A DNA stretch of 18,405 nucleotides. It comes from Pseudomonadota bacterium. GTDB taxonomy: Bacteria; Pseudomonadota; Alphaproteobacteria; Rhizobiales; Xanthobacteraceae. The translations under genes and the position numbers were made by a program. The notes under the pieces were generated by a model. That model worked only from the letters and a program-made list of their open reading frames with translations, searched no databases and was not told where the DNA came from. This document shows, piece by piece, positions 1 through 6,812 of this stretch. The stretch lies in assembly GCA_023404705.1 (NCBI GenBank), contig JAEYAU010000216.1, forward strand, positions 1 through 18,405. Reading direction: 5' to 3'. Every line of letters starts with the position of its first letter. Position 1 is the stretch's first letter.

Positions 1-90
1 CTGAGTCGCTGCACGCGTGCGCTCGACGCGATCGGACTCGGCAATTCGTCTCGACGGCTCGGCGCGTCGAGCACACCCTACGAAGATGCT

Positions 91-942
91 TCAAAACGCC
101 TGATAGGCCTGCCCGAGTTTTCCGCCCACGCGCGCGAAACCCTGCTTCGCGGGCTCGTGGTTCTGGCGGATGTTCATGGCGCGCGCGTAAGAGCCGGCGG
201 CCTTCTCCTTGTCGCCGAGGCGCTCATAGGCGAGGCCGCGGCTGGTCCAGGCCGTGAGGCTCTGCGGCTCGAGCTGCACGGCTTCGTCGAGATCGCTCGC
301 CGCGGACTTCATGTCGTTCACCGCGAGATAGCTCAAGCCGCGCGCGACGTAAGGCTCGGCCTTCTGCTGCGAGAGGCTGATCGCGGTCGTGAAGTCGTCG
401 ATCGCGAACTGGTGCTGGTTCTGCGCCTGATAGAGCAGGCCGCGATTGTAATAGGCCTGCGCATTGTCGGGACGGATCTGGATCGCGCGGTTGAAGTCCT
501 CAAGCGCCGGCAGCGGCTGGTTCTGCTGGCGATAGACGCTGCCGCGGCCCATATAGGCTGTCGCGTAATTCGGGTCGATCGTAATGGCGCGATTGTAGTC
601 GGCAATCGCGGGCTCGAGCCGGTTCATCTGCCGGTGCAGCAGGCCGCGGTTCGCATAGGCCTGCGCGTAATTGGGATCGAGCGCGATCGCCTTGTTGAAG
701 TCGGCGAGCGCCTCCTCGCGCTTGCCGGCGCGCCCGAGCACGCTGCCGCGCACGTTATAGGCCTGCGCGTCGTTCGGATTGCGCTGGATGACTTCGCTGA
801 GCGAGGCGATGTTCGCGGGCGAGGCGGCCTGGGCCGAATCCTCGTCCTCCGAGACCGCGCTGGTGGTGATCGGCTTGCAGCCCGCGAAGCCGAGCGCGGT
901 GAGCAGCACCAGGGCCGCAAGGGTGCGAGCCGTCGGCATCAT
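91..942 (-). CDS. TPR-repeat lipoprotein (NlpI-like)
   Basis: This encodes a predicted 283-residue exported lipoprotein. The N-terminus has a hydrophobic segment ending in a lipobox (GFAGC, Cys22), so the mature protein should be lipidated and membrane-anchored on the periplasmic side. Six consecutive 34-residue tetratricopeptide repeats fill about residues 57-260, each with the AYxxRG...A..DFN.AI..DP pattern. TPR proteins act as protein-binding scaffolds; NlpI-type lipoproteins bind cell-wall enzymes, but the partner here is unknown. The frame stays open far upstream, but that part is Arg/Pro-rich and antisense to rpsU, so I start at the ATG-ATG pair directly before the signal peptide (942 or 939). 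No clear Shine-Dalgarno is visible. The gene follows rpsU on the same strand, separated by that gene's terminator. The family assignment is firm; the function is inferred. Confidence 0.85.
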   Translation of the reverse strand: MMPTARTLAALVLLTALGFAGCKPITTSAVSEDEDSAQAASPANIASLSEVIQRNPNDAQAYNVRGSVLGRAGKREEALADFNKAIALDPNYAQAYANRGLLHRQMNRLEPAIADYNRAITIDPNYATAYMGRGSVYRQQNQPLPALEDFNRAIQIRPDNAQAYYNRGLLYQAQNQHQFAIDDFTTAISLSQQKAEPYVARGLSYLAVNDMKSAASDLDEAVQLEPQSLTAWTSRGLAYERLGDKEKAAGSYARAMNIRQNHEPAKQGFARVGGKLGQAYQAF

Positions 943-1005
943 GGGAGGAGCTTCGACATGGAACCAGAACGACCCGATAACCCAGGGACATTCTGTCGCG
1001 CCGCG

Positions 1006-1042
1006 GGCCGAAAAGACAGCGGCGCGGGGGAGGCCCCGCGCC
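1006..1042 (-). terminator. Intrinsic terminator after rpsU
   Basis: A perfect 9-bp GC stem (GGCGCGGGG at 1021-1029 pairing with 1034-1042, 4-nt loop) lies 28 bp past the rpsU stop codon. On the minus strand it is followed within a few bases by TCTTTTCGG. Position and shape fit a Rho-independent terminator, although the T run is short. Confidence 0.55.
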
Positions 1043-1070
1043 TGCGGTACTTCGGTCAGGTCGAATCGGT

Positions 1071-1358
1071 TCAGCGCGGGCCGCGGCTCATGCCGCCGCC
1101 GCCACCCGGACGGGCGCCGGGGCCGGCCGGACGGGCCACCTTCGGCTTGCCGGGAATCAAGCCTTCGCGCTGAGCGCGCTTGCGGGCCAGCTTGCGGGCG
1201 CGGCGAATGGCTTCCGCGCGCTCGCGGGCCTTCTTCTCGGACGGCTTCTCGTAGTGGTTCCGCAGCTTCATTTCGCGGAAAATGCCCTCGCGCTGCATCT
1301 TCTTCTTGAGCGCCTTGAGGGCTTGATCGACGTTGTTGTCGCGGACGAGAACCTGCAC
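1071..1358 (-). CDS. rpsU: 30S ribosomal protein S21 (bS21)
   Basis: This is a 95-residue small-subunit ribosomal protein that binds near the platform of the 30S subunit and contributes to initiation. The N-terminal 60 residues are typical: VQVLVRDNN, then KALKKKMQREGIFREMKLR and a long basic helix (EKKARERAEAIRRARKLARKR). The usual protein is about 70 residues; this one has an additional tail of about 28 residues rich in Pro, Gly and Arg, ending GGGGGMSRGPR. I chose the GTG at 1358 because a good Shine-Dalgarno (GAGGAAG) lies 6 nt upstream and known bS21 proteins begin at this QVLVRDNN sequence; the ATG 13 codons earlier would add an unrelated extension. It is monocistronic by appearance, with its own terminator. 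Confidence 0.95.
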   Translation of the reverse strand: MQVLVRDNNVDQALKALKKKMQREGIFREMKLRNHYEKPSEKKARERAEAIRRARKLARKRAQREGLIPGKPKVARPAGPGARPGGGGGMSRGPR

Positions 1359-1364
1359 GCGTGT

Positions 1365-1371
1365 CTTCCTC
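1365..1371 (-). promoter_or_regulatory. Shine-Dalgarno deciding the rpsU GTG start
   Basis: GAGGAAG on the minus strand stands 6 nt before the GTG at 1358. This supports the GTG over the upstream in-frame ATG at 1397. Confidence 0.7.
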
Positions 1372-1487
1372 TTCGATCCGGGTTCGGTTCGAACCAAGTC
1401 GGTTCGTAGCCAGAAATGGGGTCATCCGGCCTACGGCCACCAGGAGCGGTCGAATCCTGCCGGAACGCGCGCGTGTACCAGAAGCCG

Positions 1488-1515
1488 AAAAAAAAGTCCA
1501 CCGCCCGGAGGACGG
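1488..1515 (-). terminator. Intrinsic terminator after purK
   Basis: On the minus strand, CCGTCC-TCC-GGGCGG forms a 6-bp GC stem with one G-U pair. After five bases (TGGAC) comes a run of eight T. It lies 13 bp past the purK stop codon, and a second small hairpin (GCCGTTTCGGC) sits just before it. This is a good Rho-independent terminator ending the purEK unit. Confidence 0.65.
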
Positions 1516-1528
1516 CCGAAACGGCTGC

Positions 1529-2623
1529 TCAATCCTCGAAAACCCGCGTCACATGGCCCATTTTGCGGCCCGGGCGGACGGCGGACTTGCCGTAGAGGTG
1601 GACCGCGGCGCCCGGGACCTGGAGCCAGTTCCGGGCCTCCTCGATCTCGGCGCCGATCAGGTTCTGCATCTCGATCCGGCCGTGCCGTTGAGGCTTCACG
1701 ATCGGCCAGCCCGCGACCGCCCGGATGTGCTGCTCGAACTGGGAGACCGTGGCGCCGTCCAGGGTCCAGTGACCGGAATTGTGCACGCGCGGCGCGATTT
1801 CGTTGACCAGCACCCGGTGGCCGGCGCCGTCGGCCACCACGAACATCTCGACCGCGAACACGCCGACATATTCGAAGGCGGCCGCGAGCGTCTCGGCGAT
1901 CTTGAGCGCCTGCGCGCACACGTCGTCGGAGACCGCGGCGGGGACGCGGGAGACCTTGAGGATGTGGTCGCGGTGCTCGTTCTCGGTCACGTCGAAGCAT
2001 TCGATGTGGCCGTCGCGGTCGCGCGCGGCGACCACTGAGATCTCGCGCTCGAAGGGCACGAAGGCCTCGAGGATGCAGGGCTGGTGGCCGACCTCGTCCC
2101 AGGCGCGCGCCGGATCGACGCCGTCACGCAGCAGCACCTGGCCCTTGCCGTCATAGCCGAAGCGGCGCGTCTTGAGCACGGCCGGGCGGCCGATCGCCGC
2201 GAGCGCGGGCGCGAGCATGTCCGGGCTGCTCACCTCGGCGAAGCGCGCGGTCGCGATGCCGTGCTCCTGCACGAAGCTCTTCTCGATCAGCCGGTCCTGG
2301 GTGATGGCGAGGATGCGCGGGTCGGGCAGCACGGGCCGGCGCGCCGCCAGGAAGGCCGCGCTCTCGGCCGGCACGTTCTCGAACTCGTAGGTGACGACAT
2401 CCACGTCCTCGGCGAAGCGGTCGAGCGCGCTGGTGTCCGCATAGTCGGCGGTGGTCACGCGGTGCACGACGTCGAAGGCGGGCGAGGCCGGATCGGGCGA
2501 GAGCACGTGACACTTGAGGCCGAGCCGCGCGGCCGCCAGTGCCAGCATGCGGCCGAGCTGACCGCCGCCCAGGATGCCGATGGTGGCGTCGGGCCCGAGC
2601 GCGCCCCGGAGCTGCGGGGTCAC
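1529..2623 (-). CDS. purK: N5-carboxyaminoimidazole ribonucleotide synthase
   Basis: PurK is an ATP-grasp enzyme that converts AIR, bicarbonate and ATP to N5-CAIR in de novo purine synthesis; PurE then uses N5-CAIR. The 364-residue length is normal. The N-terminal nucleotide-binding loop GILGGGQLGRM is at residues 16-26. The ATP-grasp core contains KTRRFGYDGKGQ, EAFVPFEREISVV and the signature NEIAPRVHNSGHWT, and the C-terminus carries LYGKSAVRPGRKMGH. The start is GTG at 2623, overlapping the purE TGA as GTGA, which implies translational coupling. The frame continues far upstream through purE in another frame, but that extension is a shadow. Confidence 0.96.
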   Translation of the reverse strand: MTPQLRGALGPDATIGILGGGQLGRMLALAAARLGLKCHVLSPDPASPAFDVVHRVTTADYADTSALDRFAEDVDVVTYEFENVPAESAAFLAARRPVLPDPRILAITQDRLIEKSFVQEHGIATARFAEVSSPDMLAPALAAIGRPAVLKTRRFGYDGKGQVLLRDGVDPARAWDEVGHQPCILEAFVPFEREISVVAARDRDGHIECFDVTENEHRDHILKVSRVPAAVSDDVCAQALKIAETLAAAFEYVGVFAVEMFVVADGAGHRVLVNEIAPRVHNSGHWTLDGATVSQFEQHIRAVAGWPIVKPQRHGRIEMQNLIGAEIEEARNWLQVPGAAVHLYGKSAVRPGRKMGHVTRVFED

Positions 2624-3111
2624 GCCTTGTCCTCGTCGGAGGGACGTTCCTTGACGCTCTCGGTCTGTGCCTTGCGCCAGGCGGCGAGCCGCGCGTCGAG
2701 CGCGGAATCGGTGAGCGCCAGCACGCCCGCGGCGAGCAGTGCGGCGTTGATGGCGCCGGCGCGGCCGATCGCCAGCGTGCCGACCGGGATGCCGGGCGGC
2801 ATCTGCACGATCGAGTAGAGCGAATCGACGCCGGAGAGCGCCTTCGATTCGACCGGCACGCCGAACACGGGCAGCGTGGTGAGGGAAGCCGTCATGCCGG
2901 GCAGGTGCGCGGCGCCGCCCGCGCCCGCGATGATCACGCGGAAGCCCTCGGCCTTGGCGCCCTTGGCGAAGGCGTAAAGGCGTTCCGGGGTGCGGTGCGC
3001 CGAAACGATGCGCTTGTCGTAGCTCACGCCCAGCGCATCGAGGGTCTCGGCGGCGTGCTTCATGGTCGACCAGTCGGACTGGCTGCCCATGATGATTGCG
3101 ACCGACGCCAT
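2620..3111 (-). CDS. purE: N5-carboxyaminoimidazole ribonucleotide mutase, class I PurE
   Basis: This 163-residue protein rearranges N5-CAIR to CAIR in the purine pathway, directly after PurK. Family motifs are clear: MGSQSDW (8-14) for the phosphate site, SAHRTPE (37-43) with the catalytic His39, and AGAGGAAHLPGM (62-73). Class I enzymes form octamers. The gene is first in a two-gene purEK unit, with its stop codon overlapping the purK GTG. A strong promoter lies about 25 bp upstream of the ATG, giving a very short leader, and I see no room for a purine riboswitch. Confidence 0.97.
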   Translation of the reverse strand: MASVAIIMGSQSDWSTMKHAAETLDALGVSYDKRIVSAHRTPERLYAFAKGAKAEGFRVIIAGAGGAAHLPGMTASLTTLPVFGVPVESKALSGVDSLYSIVQMPPGIPVGTLAIGRAGAINAALLAAGVLALTDSALDARLAAWRKAQTESVKERPSDEDKA

Positions 3112-3137
3112 GCGCCCCCCGAAAAAAGAAGGCGCGG

Positions 3138-3165
3138 ATTATAGGTACGGGCCCCACGGTGGCAA
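3138..3165 (-). promoter_or_regulatory. Sigma70-type promoter for purEK
   Basis: On the minus strand, TTGCCA (3165-3160) and a perfect TATAAT (3143-3138) are separated by 16 bp. The expected transcription start is about 20 bp before the purE ATG at 3111. The region between purE and the divergent diguanylate cyclase gene is only 118 bp. Confidence 0.65.
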
Positions 3166-3229
3166 GCCGAGCCGCCTGCTTTATCCTCCGCGCGATCGGT
3201 GATATCCGCGCCGAGGGGCAGGGGACGAT

Positions 3230-3910
3230 ATGGCCAAGCAAGAGCCGCGGATCGCAAAGCCGGGGCGGGGCGCTCAGACGCGGCCGGTCGGACGCCGCGT
3301 GGCCGAGGCCGAGCCGGCTGGCGTGCCGGGGCCGGCACGGCGCGCCGAGGTCTCGCGGCTCGCCGCCGAGGTGGAGCGGCTGCAGGCCGAGCTCGCGGCC
3401 AGCCGCGCTCAGGTGAAGGAGCTCGAAGCCAAGGTCGATATCGACCCGCTGCTGGGCATCCTCAATCGCCGCGGCTTCGAGCGCGAGCTCTCGCGCTCGC
3501 TCGCCTATGTGAAGCGCTACGGCACGCCGGCGGCGCTGCTCTATCTCGATCTCGACGGCTTCAAGCCGATCAACGACCGGCACGGCCATGCGGCGGGCGA
3601 TCTGCTCCTGCGGGCCGTGGTGGCGACGCTGCGGGCGAGTGTGCGTGCCTCCGACGTGGTGGCGCGGCTCGGCGGCGACGAGTTCGGCCTTATCCTGTGG
3701 AACCTGGCCGAAGCCGACGCCCGGACGAAGGCCGAGGCGCTCGAGGCTGCGGTCGCGGCGACACGAATCACGGTCGGCGATGCGGAGCTCTCGGTCGGTG
3801 CTTCGGTCGGCGCGGCCTCACTTGGGGCGCTGGATGGCCCCGCGGACGTGCTCGCGCACGCGGACCAAGCCATGTACGCGCGCAAGGCGCAGCGGCCCCG
3901 CCGGGTCTGA
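3230..3910 (+). CDS. Short soluble diguanylate cyclase (GGDEF)
   Basis: This 226-residue protein should make cyclic di-GMP from two GTP. A basic, disordered N-terminus (1-38) leads into a heptad-like coiled coil (about 39-69) and a single GGDEF domain. The domain has NRRGFERE (79-86), the metal-binding LDLDGFK (Asp107), DRHGHAAGD, and an intact GGDEF at 148-152. An inhibitory I-site RASD (139-142) sits exactly five residues upstream, so product feedback is likely. There is no transmembrane segment and no PAS, GAF or receiver domain, so any signal must enter through the coiled coil. The ATG has a GGGG-type Shine-Dalgarno (AGGGGA). The gene is divergent from purE and converges on the DUF465 gene 19 bp downstream. 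Confidence 0.92.
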   Translation: MAKQEPRIAKPGRGAQTRPVGRRVAEAEPAGVPGPARRAEVSRLAAEVERLQAELAASRAQVKELEAKVDIDPLLGILNRRGFERELSRSLAYVKRYGTPAALLYLDLDGFKPINDRHGHAAGDLLLRAVVATLRASVRASDVVARLGGDEFGLILWNLAEADARTKAEALEAAVAATRITVGDAELSVGASVGAASLGALDGPADVLAHADQAMYARKAQRPRRV

Positions 3911-3929
3911 TACCCTACCAGCGCACCTG

Positions 3930-4136
3930 TCATGCGATGATGTCGGGGGTCAGCTGGTCCTCGATGAAGGTCATACGGTCGCGCAGGGCGAGCTTGCGCT
4001 TTTTCAGCCGCTGAATCTGCAGAATGTCGGATCCGGGAGCGTTCTGAAGGGCCTCGATGGCCGCGTCGAGGTCGCGATGCTCCTGGTGCATGCGCGCCAA
4101 GGTCGCGCGGAGCTCGCGTTCTTCCTCTTGGGTCAT
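3930..4136 (-). CDS. Small DUF465 (YdcH-family) protein
   Basis: This is a 68-residue, charged, all-helical protein. It matches the DUF465/YdcH pattern: an early H-x-x-LDAAIEAL helix, a short turn, then IQRLKKRKLALRDRMTFIEDQL. The family forms a small helical hairpin and has no established biochemical role. It is separated by 214 bp from a second DUF465 gene on the opposite strand; the two proteins share the LKxRKL.(L/V)(R/K)D core but are clearly not recent copies. The product is small, acidic-basic and soluble. Family assignment is good; function is unknown. Confidence 0.85.
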   Translation of the reverse strand: MTQEEERELRATLARMHQEHRDLDAAIEALQNAPGSDILQIQRLKKRKLALRDRMTFIEDQLTPDIIA

Positions 4137-4336
4137 CGCCAGGTGTGAATCCGCCTGCGGCCGGCGCCTATGGGGGCGCCGAAACCTTAATGAGTATCGC
4201 GCGTTAACATCATCGCTTCAAGCGCGAGCGAGACACTTCGTTAATGCGGCCGGGGATTTGATGCGCCGCACAATCGAAGCTCGGTCGACTTGGCATAATG
4301 CATCTGTCAAAATGAAAATGTCGGTGAATCTGACTT

Positions 4337-4342
4337 AGGAGG
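4337..4342 (+). promoter_or_regulatory. Perfect Shine-Dalgarno of the second DUF465 gene
   Basis: A consensus AGGAGG stands 8 nt before the ATG at 4351. It is the strongest ribosome binding site in this part of the window and suggests high expression. The 4137-4350 spacer is AT-richer than its surroundings and has several TTAA sites and a CATAAT near 4294, but no convincing -35/-10 pair. Confidence 0.65.
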
Positions 4343-4350
4343 CATGCCAC

Positions 4351-4536
4351 ATGTCCATCCAATCGCATCTTGCGGAACTGGAGAAGAAGCACCGAGCGCT
4401 CGAAGATGAAATCTCCGACGCGCTCGCGCATCTGTCGACCGATGATCTCAAGATCGTCGAACTCAAGCGACGCAAGCTGCAAGTGAAGGACGAGATCGAA
4501 CGGCTGAAGCACGACACAACCATGAGCGTGCACTGA
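4351..4536 (+). CDS. Small DUF465 (YdcH-family) protein
   Basis: This is a 61-residue helical protein of the DUF465 family: HLAELEKKHRALEDEIS, then DDLKIVELKRRKLQVKDEIERL. As with its neighbour on the other strand, the family is widespread in alphaproteobacteria and has no proven function. It has an optimal AGGAGG ribosome binding site and is closed by a strong terminator about 50 bp after its stop codon, so it looks like a short, well-expressed, single-gene transcript. That arrangement is an observation; abundance is inference. Confidence 0.88.
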   Translation: MSIQSHLAELEKKHRALEDEISDALAHLSTDDLKIVELKRRKLQVKDEIERLKHDTTMSVH

Positions 4537-4588
4537 CGGACGATCTGAAGCGCTATACGCCGCTCGACGGCGTTCCACCTCCGGCTTG

Positions 4589-4622
4589 AACCGCCGGCCC
4601 TCTCGCGAGGCCGGCGGTTTTG
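4589..4622 (+). terminator. Strong intrinsic terminator
   Basis: AACCGCCGGCC (4589-4599) pairs perfectly with GGCCGGCGGTT (4609-4619) around a 9-nt loop and runs into TTTT. It ends the transcript of the DUF465 gene at 4351. The A/T ends make it usable in both directions. Confidence 0.85.
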
Positions 4623-4767
4623 CATTTCGGCCTTCGCATTTCACGCCCTGCCATTCCGGCACGCGCATCATCCCGAATGAAGCCTCCCGCTCTGCGATCG
4701 TTGTGCTAGCCTCGCGCGAAGCGGCAGAGCCGCGTGCGGCGAAAAGACCGCGAGACGGGAGGACTGC

Positions 4768-5745
4768 ATGGCAAACGCGTTGCTGCGTTCGGCCGTGGTT
4801 TTTGTTGCGCTTGTCGCTGCCGCGATGACGCAGGCGCGCGCCGAGACTTATCCGGACCATCCGATCACGCTCGTCGTGCCCTTCGCGCCGGGGGGCAGCA
4901 CCTCGATCATGGCGCGCATCGTCGCCGAGCGGATGGCCGCGACCATCGGCCAGCAGATCATCATCGACAATCGCGGCGGCGCCGGCGGCACGATCGGCGC
5001 GCGCCAGGTCGCGAAGAGTGCCCCCGACGGCTACACGATCCTGCTCGGCTATTCGGGCACGCTCGCCATCAGCCCGAGCCTCTATCGCGATCCCGGCTTC
5101 GACACGCGCAAGGACTTCGCGGCGATCGGGCGCATCGGCACGGCGCCGAGCGTGCTGGTGGTGCATCCCTCCTTTCCCGCGAAGTCGATCGGCGAGCTGA
5201 TCGCACTCGCGAAGGAGAAGCCCGGCACCATCGATTTCGCCTCCGCGGGCGTCGGCACGGTCGGGCACATCTCGGCGGAGCTGTTCGCGCATCGCGCCGG
5301 CATTCGGCTCAACCACATTCCTTACAAGGGCACAGGCCCCGGCCTGAACGACGTGCTCGGCGGCCATGTGCCTGTGATGGTGGCGCCGCTGCCGGCCGTG
5401 ATCGGCAACGTGCAGGGCGGCAAGCTGCGCGCGCTCGGCGTCACTAGCGCGAAGCGCTCGAAGCTGCTGCCCGATGTCCCCACGATCGCGGAGTCCGGGC
5501 TGCCGGGCTTCGAGGCGGCCCTGCGCTACGGGCTGGTGGCGCCTACCGGCACACCGCGGCCGATCATCGATCGCCTGAACAAGGAGCTGCGCCAGGCGCT
5601 CACCTCGGACGAGGTGCTCAAGCGCCTCGACCACGAAGGCGCCGATGCGCTGCCGAGCAGCCCCGAGGAATACGCGGCCGATCTCGACCGCGAGGAGACC
5701 ATGTGGTCGCAGATCGTGAAGGCCTCGGGCGCCAAGGCCGAGTGA
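4768..5745 (+). CDS. Bug-family tripartite tricarboxylate transporter substrate-binding protein (copy 1)
   Basis: This is a 325-residue periplasmic solute-binding protein of the TctC/Bug family, which captures carboxylates or related small molecules for TctAB-type permeases. A signal peptide spans residues 1-25 (...AAMTQARA, cleaved before ETYPD). Family motifs follow: ITLVVPFAPGGS, IIIDNRGGAGGTIG, APDGYTILLG, PYKGTGPGLNDVLGGHV and the late DVPTIAESGLPGFEA. The ATG has a GGGAGG ribosome binding site 5 nt upstream. A second, similar binding protein follows after 11 bp, then a GMC oxidoreductase. No tctA or tctB permease gene is present in this window. The substrate cannot be read from the sequence. 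Confidence 0.93.
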   Translation: MANALLRSAVVFVALVAAAMTQARAETYPDHPITLVVPFAPGGSTSIMARIVAERMAATIGQQIIIDNRGGAGGTIGARQVAKSAPDGYTILLGYSGTLAISPSLYRDPGFDTRKDFAAIGRIGTAPSVLVVHPSFPAKSIGELIALAKEKPGTIDFASAGVGTVGHISAELFAHRAGIRLNHIPYKGTGPGLNDVLGGHVPVMVAPLPAVIGNVQGGKLRALGVTSAKRSKLLPDVPTIAESGLPGFEAALRYGLVAPTGTPRPIIDRLNKELRQALTSDEVLKRLDHEGADALPSSPEEYAADLDREETMWSQIVKASGAKAE

Positions 5746-5746
5746 C

Positions 5747-5750
5747 GGAG
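5747..5750 (+). promoter_or_regulatory. Shine-Dalgarno for the second Bug gene
   Basis: GGAG directly follows the stop codon of the first Bug gene. It is 3 nt from the ATG at 5754 and 6 nt from the ATG at 5757. The spacing favours 5757. Confidence 0.5.
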
Positions 5751-5756
5751 TGCATG

Positions 5757-6731
5757 ATGCGGACGTGGACGCGCGTAGCTGCGATCGTTTGGATGGGGTT
5801 GGCGGCGCTGATCGCGCCCGCAATGGCGGAGGATTATCCGAGCCGGCCGATCACGCTGATCGTGCCGTTCCCGCCGGGCGGCGGCGTCGATGCGATGGCG
5901 CGCATCGTCGCGGACAAGCTCTCGGCCGCGCTCGGCCAGCAAGTGATCGTCGACAATCGCGGCGGTGGCGGCGGCAATATCGGTACCCGTGCGGTCGCAC
6001 GCGCGGCGCCGGACGGCTACACGCTGCTGCTCGGCCATTCGGGAACGGTCTCGATCAATCCGCATCTCTATCGCAATGCGGGCTACGACCCGCGCAAGGA
6101 TTTCACGGCCGTCGGTCTCGTCGCCTCGATGCCGGTCGTGCTCATCGCGCATCCGTCGTTCCCGGCGAAGACCGTCGCCGAGGTGATCGCGCTCGCTCGG
6201 AAGGATCCCGGCAAGCTCAACTTCGGCACCTCGGCGATCGGTACCGGCTCCTATATGTGCGCCGAGCTGTTCAAGTCACTGGCAGGAGCCGACATGACGC
6301 TGGTGCCCTACAAGGGCACGGCCGCCGTAATGAACGACCTGCTCGGCGGGCATGTGCCGGTCGCCTTCGGCGTGATCCCGCCGGCGCTCGGGAACGTGCG
6401 CGCCGGCACGCTGCGCGTGCTCGCAGTGACCAGCCTCAAGCGCACCAGCCTGCTGCCCGACGTGCCAACCGTCGACGAATCGGGCCTGCCCGGCTTCGAA
6501 GCCGTGCTGCGCTATGGCGTGTTGGCGCCCGCCGGCACGCCGCGCCCGATCATCGAGCGGCTCAACAAGATTCTGGTCCAGGCCGTCGCGTCGGAGGATG
6601 TGCGCAGCCGCATCCACAACGAAGGCGGCGATCCGGTCTCCGGCACGCCCGAGGACTACACGACCGATATCGAGCGCGACGGCGCCAAATGGGCCGCGCT
6701 GATCCAGAAGCTCGGGCTGAAGGTTGACTGA
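5757..6731 (+). CDS. Bug-family tripartite tricarboxylate transporter substrate-binding protein (copy 2)
   Basis: This is a 324-residue periplasmic binding protein closely resembling the preceding gene along its whole length. The signal peptide is residues 1-24 (...LAALIAPAMA, mature start EDYPS). Motifs are ITLIVPFPPGGG, VIVDNRGGGGGNIG, APDGYTLLLG, PYKGTAAVMNDLLGGHV and DVPTVDESGLPGF. The frame is open from inside the upstream gene, but the signal peptide and the GGAG site place the start at 5757 (or 5754). The 11-bp spacing indicates co-transcription. The most visible differences from copy 1 are near the ligand loops (GGGVDAMA against GGSTSIMA; GTGSYMCAEL against GTVGHISAEL), consistent with duplication followed by a change of ligand. 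Confidence 0.93.
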   Translation: MRTWTRVAAIVWMGLAALIAPAMAEDYPSRPITLIVPFPPGGGVDAMARIVADKLSAALGQQVIVDNRGGGGGNIGTRAVARAAPDGYTLLLGHSGTVSINPHLYRNAGYDPRKDFTAVGLVASMPVVLIAHPSFPAKTVAEVIALARKDPGKLNFGTSAIGTGSYMCAELFKSLAGADMTLVPYKGTAAVMNDLLGGHVPVAFGVIPPALGNVRAGTLRVLAVTSLKRTSLLPDVPTVDESGLPGFEAVLRYGVLAPAGTPRPIIERLNKILVQAVASEDVRSRIHNEGGDPVSGTPEDYTTDIERDGAKWAALIQKLGLKVD

Positions 6732-6812
6732 GCGCCGGTGTGGATCACTGATATCGTGAGGCTTGGGCGGCCGCGTTGGCCGTGGATCTGATCGCGTAAC
6801 AAAGGGCTGATC

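Noticed and set aside
50..71. Stem-loop CTCGACG/CGTCGAG near the left edge as a terminator of the TPR gene
   Set aside because: Only 7 bp with an 8-nt loop and no T run on the minus strand; such stems are common in GC-rich DNA.
1386..1395. GGTTCGAACC palindrome upstream of rpsU, considered as an operator or tRNA T-arm
   Set aside because: There is no tRNA fold around it and only a single 10-bp site, so there is no support for regulation.
943..1440. In-frame upstream extension of the TPR lipoprotein on the minus strand, giving a 449-residue product
   Set aside because: The added part is low-complexity Arg/Pro sequence lying over rpsU in another frame, and it would bury the signal peptide inside the protein.
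3112..3229. Purine riboswitch or attenuator upstream of purE
   Set aside because: The predicted transcript leader is only about 20 nt, too short for an aptamer.
2624..3589. Upstream extension of purK on the minus strand to a 686-residue frame
   Set aside because: It runs through purE out of frame and past the purE promoter. The GTGA overlap and the family length place the start at 2623.
4210..5823. 537-codon open frame on the minus strand opposite the first Bug gene
   Set aside because: Antisense shadow; it spans a terminator and the DUF465 gene and shows no protein motif.
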